In this document: in pieces, positions 59,701 to 64,000 of the stretch
How positions within the stretch are numbered: position 1 is the first letter of the stretch
Layout of the letters: each line of letters begins with the position of its first letter
DNA from: Pseudomonadota bacterium
GTDB lineage: Bacteria; Pseudomonadota; Gammaproteobacteria; Xanthomonadales; Xanthomonadaceae
DNA length: 64,000 nucleotides
Assembly: GCA_023388355.1 (NCBI GenBank)
Contig: JAEWGI010000063.1
Location: 1 to 64,000, forward strand
Direction: 5' to 3'
Program-made: the position numbers and the translations under genes
The notes under the pieces: generated by a model
The model's database searches: none
Told to the model about the DNA's origin: nothing
What the model saw: only the letters and a program-made list of their open reading frames with translations

Positions 59701-59941
59701 TGATGTCCTGGGCGCGCATGACCGCGCCGCGGATGCCGGTGACCACCACCGTGTCGAGGTCGAGCGCGGTGTCCGCCTGCGGCGTTTCCGGCTGGGGCGC
59801 GTTGGCGTCCGTGGTCTGCGCATACAGCGGCGCCGACAGCAGGGCCGCGACGCCCAGGGCGACGGCGCTGCGCCGGAATGTACGCAAGGTATCGATACCA
59901 GACGACCTGATTGCCGACTGGCGGTTGATTGCTGTTCGCAT
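56756..59941 (-). CDS. TonB-dependent receptor (second of two), likely xyloglucan oligosaccharide importer
   Basis: The 1061-residue outer membrane protein starts at the ATG at 59941-59939 behind GGGAGGGAG. A signal peptide ends near PLYAQ. A TonB-box-like DTVVVTGIRG (about 63-72) leads into the plug domain (IIDSVTAEDIGALPDRSVTETLKRISGL), then a 22-strand barrel ending in the aromatic LRASW. The IRGAV...QDIK pattern and large barrel match carbohydrate-type receptors of Xanthomonas. Its own promoter carries a XylR-like box, and a strong terminator follows. Substrate is inferred from neighbours. Confidence 0.92.
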   Translation of the reverse strand: MRTAINRQSAIRSSGIDTLRTFRRSAVALGVAALLSAPLYAQTTDANAPQPETPQADTALDLDTVVVTGIRGAVMRAQDIKQEAPQIIDSVTAEDIGALPDRSVTETLKRISGLTVTGFAARDDTDHFSAEGSGVMIRGLTFVRGELNGRDVFSANGGRGISFEEVSAELMAGVDVYKNPNAEIIEGGLGGTINLRTRKPFDEPGRKIAGSIDYNYGDKARDARPSASFLFSDRWQTGVGEMGFLANVSYSELATQSDGIQIQPYSRRGRTPAEQPEGLPNGEGWVYDWEQEAWVSSDSQRDLLLEGSGRDHVFVPGGVNWRRTDFDRKRQGGALAFQWRPSDDTEVYAQFITSKYDMTWREHFMEYAGAGEANNTDNWTGDPNYYNNAYDGGDGLADRTNRLIPMPGTQFIYDDNGRFLAGSIRLGGWRGQPGDDSNGMYQGPGIQFAVGNRYNVQSSQTTDWSAGFQHFITDNFLVRADFQYVKAESDQVDFSVHTSTLLEGIHLDLRGKYPSVTLDNPERALQQDTYFWRSAMDHLADNEGHERAGRVDFEYNFMDHDWLRILRFGARVADREYTSFYTTYNWQPISDDWNRIENPDPTRPPVAWLDQFYSSESALYTLDNFFGGDANVPTQFWAARDGFVDIPQVRDTLATIPGAQWNPISYSPDAINQQRERTQAAYGILYFGNDALANPVDGNVGVRVVKTSVKSLGGGLMPNMTGSYLEDVLPEVREAYYGQAFTSQVNTSYTDVLPSLNVRVRFDHGLQWRFAASKAIARPEFRLMQNWITLSANAAGCATARRDGLRTEMCGFDDLAYSGSGGNPELKPMRANQFDTALEWYFGPANSLYITLFKKDVKDYFATSLGTEIINGRPYQMNRTRNLDEGKIKGFELGYSQFFDFLPGFGVQANYTFVDSSGGTNVDVGIPSATPVVPEVALELPLEGLSRRSYNLIGIYERGPVSFRLAYNWRSRYLLTSSDVMPAMRQPVWNDDFGQLDGSFFYNINDNVQIGLQVNNITNSTTKLLMGPRGYRRDGFVDETLYQRAWFENDRRYSAVLRASW

Positions 59942-60105
59942 GACTCTCCCTCCCAAGGATTGCGCTTCGAACGTTTCAAATTGTGTGCGTCTCACGGATG
60001 ACCGCCCGTGCGTCGAGCGTTTCGCCCGCCACGCCGGGTCTGCGTTGGCAATCCCCCGCTGCGCACATCGGCGCCACCGTGCTGGCGCCGCGCGCAGAAA
60101 ACCTC

Positions 60106-60127
60106 AAAAAAAGCCGGGTTGTCCCGG
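60106..60127 (-). terminator. Terminator-like hairpin in the receptor leader
   Basis: A 5-bp stem (60114-60118 with 60123-60127, CCGGG/CCCGG) is followed on the minus strand by C and seven Ts (60112-60106). It lies 165 bases before the receptor start and downstream of the promoter at 60175-60204. It may be an attenuator, or the late terminator of the first receptor gene. Confidence 0.55.
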
Positions 60128-60174
60128 ATATTTCCCCTTGTCGAACCGCGGGCCATCGCTTGCGCCCTCGCCCG

Positions 60175-60204
60175 ATGTTAGCGCTAGCTTTTCACGCGCG
60201 TCAA
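60175..60204 (-). promoter_or_regulatory. Promoter with LacI/XylR-type box before the second TonB receptor
   Basis: Minus-strand TTGACG (60204-60199), 18-base spacer, TAACAT (60180-60175). The 14-mer AGCTAGCGCTAACA (60189-60176) overlaps spacer and -10. It matches 12 of 14 bases of the xyl-box TGGTAGCGCTAACA described for the LacI-family repressor XylR in Xanthomonas campestris. The geometry fits a repressor blocking the promoter. The rest of the 478-bp gap between the receptors shows no gene. Confidence 0.65.
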
Positions 60205-60419
60205 TGCGGGGCCGGGAAACGCGGCAATTGCTTGCGCGCGACACATTCACTTGCGCGCGAACGACATGCCGCCGGCGCGTCCCCGCGCGCCTGGCGGCAC
60301 GTCGCGGCACTGCCGCCGGCAGCCGTCCGGGAGGGGGAACGGCCGACGGCGGTCGTGCACGCGCGGAGTGCAGGGAAGGGCCGGTCGAAGCATGCGGCAT
60401 CCGCCCGGCCCGTCCCCTG

Positions 60420-63392
60420 TCAGAACGTCAGCCGCAGGGTGGCGGCATAGCGGCGGTCGTTCACGTACCAGGACGTGACCCGGCTGCCGGGGGTGTTCTG
60501 CTGCATGATCGTGCGCTGTTCGGCGTTGTTGAGGTTGTTCATCTCCAGGCCGATCTGCACGTTGTCGGACACGCGGTAGAAGATCGATCCGTCCAGCTGC
60601 CCGAACGCGTCGCTGTACACCGGCAGCTTCCAGACGGTGGTGACGTCGTTGACGGTGTGCTCGCCGTTGTAGCCGTTGGGCCCGACCGAGAGCAGGTACC
60701 GGCTGCGCCAGTTGTAGGCCAGGCGCACCTGCCACGGGCCCTTCTCGTAGAACGCGGCCACGTTGAACGCATTCTTCGACAGGCCGTCGGCCGGCAGGCC
60801 GCCGAACAGCGAGCCATCGGTATCGACCGGCGCCACGTCGATGTTGTTCGGCACCTCGGTGCTGCTGTCGATGTAGGTGTAGTTGGCCGACATGCCGAAG
60901 CCGTCGAACGGCGATGGCAGGAAGTCGAAGAACTGGTTCCAGCCGACTTCCGCGCCGCGGATCTTCGCCTCGCCGACATTCACCGGACGGCTGATCAGGT
61001 AGTCGTAGCTGCCGCCGTCCGCGCCCGGGAACGCGACCAGCTGGGTCTGGCGGCGGAAATAGTCCTTGACGTCCTTGTAGAAGAAGTTGATCCACGCCAT
61101 GCCGCCGCTGTCCGGCGAGAAGTACCACTCCGCCGACAGATCGAACTGGTCGGCCTTCATCGGCTCCAGATAGGGGTTGTCGTAGGAACTGCCAGTCAGG
61201 TTGAGGCAGTCGACCGGGACCACGATGGCGCCATCGCAGCTGTTGCCCGCACTGTCGAAGTCGCGGACGCCGGCATCGAGGACCTGGTAGGCCTGCATGT
61301 CGCCGAAGTTGGGACGGGCAATCGCCTTGGAGGCGGCGAAGCGGAAGATCACGTTGGTGATCGGCTCCCAGCGCATGTTCAGGCTCGGCAGCACGTCCGT
61401 GTACGAGTTTTCGGCCGTGACCCGTTCGGACCCGCCTGTTCCCAGGTAGGGGGCGCGGATTTCATTCGGGAACACGACGTACCCCATCGCCGAATTCTCG
61501 GTGCGCACCACGCGCACGCCGATGTTGCCGTCGAACGCCACGTCGTCCAGGCCGAAGTTGAGCATGAGGTAGGCGCCCTGGGTCGTCTCCTCCTGCTCGT
61601 TGGTGTGCTGCGGTCCCGGCAGCGCCGGAACGTAGGGGGCGATGGAACCGGGGGTGTAGTACGGGAACGCGGCGTCGTGGATGGCCTGGTAGCTGCCCGG
61701 GTATCCCAGCGCGGTCGACAGCACCGGGGCGTAGAACCCGCCCGGCGTCCCTGCGTCGCCGCGATAGAAGTTCTGGAACTGGTTGAGGTGCACCAGGCTG
61801 GAGTTGATCTGGCCATCCAGGTCGAGCCCCGGCAGCGGCTGGTCGCCCGGCAGGGCCCACCACTGCATCCAGGGCTGGATCACCGCGACCCAGTTGTAGC
61901 CGGTATCGATGCTGGTCGCATCGCGGCTGGTCATGCGCACGCCGCCCTTGATCGACCTGAAGAAACCAGAGTCGAAGCTGTGCTTGAGGTCCGCGCGCCA
62001 GCTCAGCTGCTCGGCTTCGTTGTCGTCCTGGTGGTCCATGGTGAACCCCCAGTAGTAGTTCGCGGGGTTCGAGGTGAACTGTCCGTCGACGCCGATGGAA
62101 GGCAGGCCCCCGCCCAGCGCCACGTCGATGTACGGCACCCGCAGGCCCAGCGCCACGGTGGAATCCAGGCTCCGGGTGGTCGACTCGATGTACTGGAAGT
62201 CGGTCGAGAATTCGGTGCTGTCGCCGATCAGCCACTTCAGGCCGGCCGAGAAATCCCGGGTCTTCGAATCCCGGTGCGAGGCGCGGATGTCGGTGCCCAT
62301 CGGGATGCCGTCGGGCATGGTGACGCGCCCCGAACGGAACACGTTGCCATCCAGGTCGTAGGGCTGGCCGACGTCGAGTGCGACCTGGGTCGGGTCGTTG
62401 TCGACGAAGATCGCATCCTCGTACCAGAGTTCGTCATAGCCGCTCTGGAAGGCGGTGGCGAAGAGTTCCAGGCGATCGTTCGGCTGCCACTGCAGCGCGA
62501 CGTAGGCACCCTGCCGCTCGCGCTCGTAGTCGAGCGTGCGCCAGTCGGCGCCACGCGGCAGCCAGATGCTGTCGTTGCCGCCGTCGCCGTCCAGGTCGGT
62601 ATTGGCATTGTTGAAGAACGGGCGCACGAACATGCCGTCGGTGCGGGTGGCCAGTTCCGAATGGGCGACGTTGACCAGGATGCCGAAATCGCCTGCGTCG
62701 GTCTGCCAGCGGTTGCTGTAGAGGATCGAGCCCGAGGGCCTGATCGCTTCGGCGAAGTCGCCGCGGTTGGCGCTGAACGACACGCTCAGCTTGCTGTCCG
62801 GGAAGTCGAACGGCATGAACGTGCGCAGGTCGACCGAACCGCCGAGGCCGCCTTCGATCATGTCGGCGGTCTGGTTCTTGTACACGTCCACGCCGGCCAT
62901 CAGTTCGGAGGGCACGTCCTGGAAGCTCAGCGCGCGGCCGCCGGAGGCGGAGAAGCTGTCGCGGCCGTTGAGCTCGGAGCGCACCTGGGTCAGGCCGCGC
63001 ACCTGCACGCCGCCGCCTTCGGCCGAGAAGTGTTCGGGATCGCCCACCGACAGGAAGCGGTCGATGGTCACGCCGGGGATGCGGGACAGGGTTTCGGTGA
63101 CGCTGCGGTCGGGCAGGGCGCCGATGTCGAGCGCGGTGACCGAGTCGACGAAGGTGTCGGCTTCGCGCTTGATGTCCTGGGCGCGGAGCACGGAGCCGCG
63201 GATGCCGGTGACCACCACCTGGTCCAGCTCGACGGGCGTGTCCGCTTCCGGTTCGGCGGGCGCCTCCTGTGCGTGCGCGGTGGCGGCGAGCATGGTGGCG
63301 ATGCCCAGCGCGATGGCCGAGCGACGAAGCGGACGGATCGGGTTCGATGCGCACTTCCCGGCATGCGGGTGGCGCTTGCGGAGCATTGGCAT
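60420..63392 (-). CDS. TonB-dependent receptor (first of two), likely xyloglucan oligosaccharide importer
   Basis: The 990-residue outer membrane protein starts at the ATG at 63392-63390 behind GGGAGGGG. A signal peptide ends TAHAQ. A TonB-box-like LDQVVVTGIRG leads to the plug (FVDSVTALDIGALPDRSVTETLSRIPGV) and a 22-strand barrel ending LRLTF. It is a clear paralogue of the next receptor, and both share FGQLDGS-FY and NWRSRYLL blocks. Two receptors with diverged loops may take up differently decorated oligosaccharides. It has its own promoter with the TCATTGGTA element. Confidence 0.92.
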   Translation of the reverse strand: MPMLRKRHPHAGKCASNPIRPLRRSAIALGIATMLAATAHAQEAPAEPEADTPVELDQVVVTGIRGSVLRAQDIKREADTFVDSVTALDIGALPDRSVTETLSRIPGVTIDRFLSVGDPEHFSAEGGGVQVRGLTQVRSELNGRDSFSASGGRALSFQDVPSELMAGVDVYKNQTADMIEGGLGGSVDLRTFMPFDFPDSKLSVSFSANRGDFAEAIRPSGSILYSNRWQTDAGDFGILVNVAHSELATRTDGMFVRPFFNNANTDLDGDGGNDSIWLPRGADWRTLDYERERQGAYVALQWQPNDRLELFATAFQSGYDELWYEDAIFVDNDPTQVALDVGQPYDLDGNVFRSGRVTMPDGIPMGTDIRASHRDSKTRDFSAGLKWLIGDSTEFSTDFQYIESTTRSLDSTVALGLRVPYIDVALGGGLPSIGVDGQFTSNPANYYWGFTMDHQDDNEAEQLSWRADLKHSFDSGFFRSIKGGVRMTSRDATSIDTGYNWVAVIQPWMQWWALPGDQPLPGLDLDGQINSSLVHLNQFQNFYRGDAGTPGGFYAPVLSTALGYPGSYQAIHDAAFPYYTPGSIAPYVPALPGPQHTNEQEETTQGAYLMLNFGLDDVAFDGNIGVRVVRTENSAMGYVVFPNEIRAPYLGTGGSERVTAENSYTDVLPSLNMRWEPITNVIFRFAASKAIARPNFGDMQAYQVLDAGVRDFDSAGNSCDGAIVVPVDCLNLTGSSYDNPYLEPMKADQFDLSAEWYFSPDSGGMAWINFFYKDVKDYFRRQTQLVAFPGADGGSYDYLISRPVNVGEAKIRGAEVGWNQFFDFLPSPFDGFGMSANYTYIDSSTEVPNNIDVAPVDTDGSLFGGLPADGLSKNAFNVAAFYEKGPWQVRLAYNWRSRYLLSVGPNGYNGEHTVNDVTTVWKLPVYSDAFGQLDGSIFYRVSDNVQIGLEMNNLNNAEQRTIMQQNTPGSRVTSWYVNDRRYAATLRLTF

Positions 63393-63497
63393 GGTGTTCC
63401 CCTCCCACGGGCACATGACAAGCGGTTCGGTTGTCGTCCGGTTGCCGCGGCAGCGGCCCGGCTTCGATGACAACGCCGGACAGCGCTGCCTGCCGCG

Positions 63498-63531
63498 AGA
63501 CTAGGCCTGCGCAGTCATGCACTACCAATGA
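63498..63531 (-). promoter_or_regulatory. Promoter-like element before the first TonB receptor
   Basis: Minus-strand TTGGTA (63528-63523) with TAGTCT 19 bases on (63503-63498) is a weaker promoter than that of GH74. The shared 16-mer catgcactaccaatga (plus strand 63516-63531) differs from the GH74 copy at two adjacent positions. It lies 124 bases before the start, giving a leader of about 100 bases. Confidence 0.55.
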
Positions 63532-63571
63532 TTTTTCGGGGGTGAGCTAGGCGTTTCCGGAATAGCTCGTC

Positions 63572-63588
63572 GGCCGCGCTGCGCGGCC
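63572..63588 (-). terminator. Hairpin after the LysR-type gene
   Basis: GGCCGC pairs with GCGGCC around a five-base loop, six bases after the regulator stop. It lacks a T-run. It could end the regulator transcript before the receptor promoter. Confidence 0.35.
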
Positions 63589-63594
63589 CGCCGC

Positions 63595-64000
63595 TCAGAC
63601 GGGCGGCGGAGCGCCCAGCGCGTACAGCCGCCGCGCGGTGTCGCGCAGGGCTTCCATCACCCGTTCGGCGCCGGGCGAGAGCGGCTGGTCGCGGCGGCGG
63701 ATGATGCCGAAGAACTCCATCCGCACGCCCAGTTCGATCGGCAGCACCCGCATCTGCCCGGTTTCCAGGTACGGCCCCACCGGCTCGGTCGGCAGCGCCG
63801 CGAGCAGGTCGCTGTGGCGCAGCAGGTGGATGATGACCGGCAGCGATGCGGTCTCGACGATGTTCTGCGGCGGCGGCAGGCCGCGTTCCAGGAACACCGC
63901 GTCCAGCCGGGTGCGCAGCACGCTCGCCTCCGGCGGCATGATCCAGCCGTGTTCGGCCAGGTCGGCGTGGCTGATCGAGCTGCGCTGGGCCAGCGGGTGG
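63595..64000 (-). CDS. LysR-type transcriptional regulator, C-terminal part (cut by right edge)
   Basis: About 134 C-terminal residues are visible, from HPLAQRSSISHADLAEHGWI to ALGAPPPV. The pattern (HPLA...L..HGWI.PPE..LR..L...F...GLPPP) is that of the substrate-binding domain of LysR regulators, close to GbpR-like members that respond to sugars. The DNA-binding N-terminus lies outside the window. Its position directly upstream of the first TonB receptor makes it a candidate regulator of the xyloglucan locus; this is inference. Confidence 0.85.
   Translation of the reverse strand, partial: HPLAQRSSISHADLAEHGWIMPPEASVLRTRLDAVFLERGLPPPQNIVETASLPVIIHLLRHSDLLAALPTEPVGPYLETGQMRVLPIELGVRMEFFGIIRRRDQPLSPGAERVMEALRDTARRLYALGAPPPV

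Overview
This is a GC-rich chromosomal window from a gammaproteobacterium of the Xanthomonadaceae/Lysobacteraceae (Luteimonas-, Lysobacter- or Xanthomonas-like). The assignment rests on gene content rather than rRNA: an atp operon in the usual proteobacterial order, the tesA/ybbA/ybbP cluster, YajQ, DUF1415, DUF3016 and DUF3297 proteins, a lipoyl-E3 fusion, short palindromic repeats typical of the group, and a xyloglucan locus built like the one reported in Xanthomonas. No rRNA, tRNA, CRISPR array, prophage or insertion sequence was recognised.

Layout. (1) 1-6953, minus strand: F1Fo ATP synthase operon atpI-B-E-F-H-A-G-[lipoprotein]-D (atpD runs off the left edge), with a good extended -10 promoter ahead of atpI. 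(2) 7149-10792, minus: pyruvate dehydrogenase E2 (aceF) and an E3 (lpdA) carrying two N-terminal lipoyl domains. (3) 11260-22408: housekeeping genes: an OmpW-like porin, a membrane protein, an EamA exporter, an alcohol dehydrogenase, prephenate dehydrogenase, YajQ, DUF1415, an rsmC-rsuA-HAD operon, a small conserved protein, fabA-fabB and an S4 protein. (4) 22565-35922: ybbP-ybbA divergent from tesA; an L,D-transpeptidase/M23 pair; DUF3016; a BetT choline carrier; a small run of DUF4031, DUF3297, msrB and YCII genes; a GAF-GGDEF protein; a secreted S9 peptidase. (5) 36005-40471: a large pullulanase-type lipoprotein and a VOC protein.

(6) 40501-63392, all minus strand: a polysaccharide utilisation locus for xyloglucan. 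In transcription order it holds two TonB-dependent receptors, a secreted GH74 endo-xyloglucanase, a CE20-type acetylesterase, a GH35 beta-galactosidase, a GH31 alpha-xylosidase with PA14 insert, a GH95 alpha-L-fucosidase, a sugar-porter MFS permease and a sodium/solute symporter. This set can cut the backbone, import oligosaccharides across the outer membrane, strip acetyl, galactose, xylose and fucose groups, and carry the sugars across the inner membrane. A LysR-type regulator is cut by the right edge.

The most interesting signals are non-coding and lie in this locus. The GH74 and upstream TonB-receptor genes share a promoter-like element. A palindromic 16-mer occurs exactly twice in the parts compared, ahead of GH74 and ahead of the MFS permease. 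A LacI/XylR-type box overlaps a good promoter before the second receptor, followed by a terminator-like hairpin in the leader. Palindromic repeats sit at three gene junctions, one as a 138-bp tandem array.
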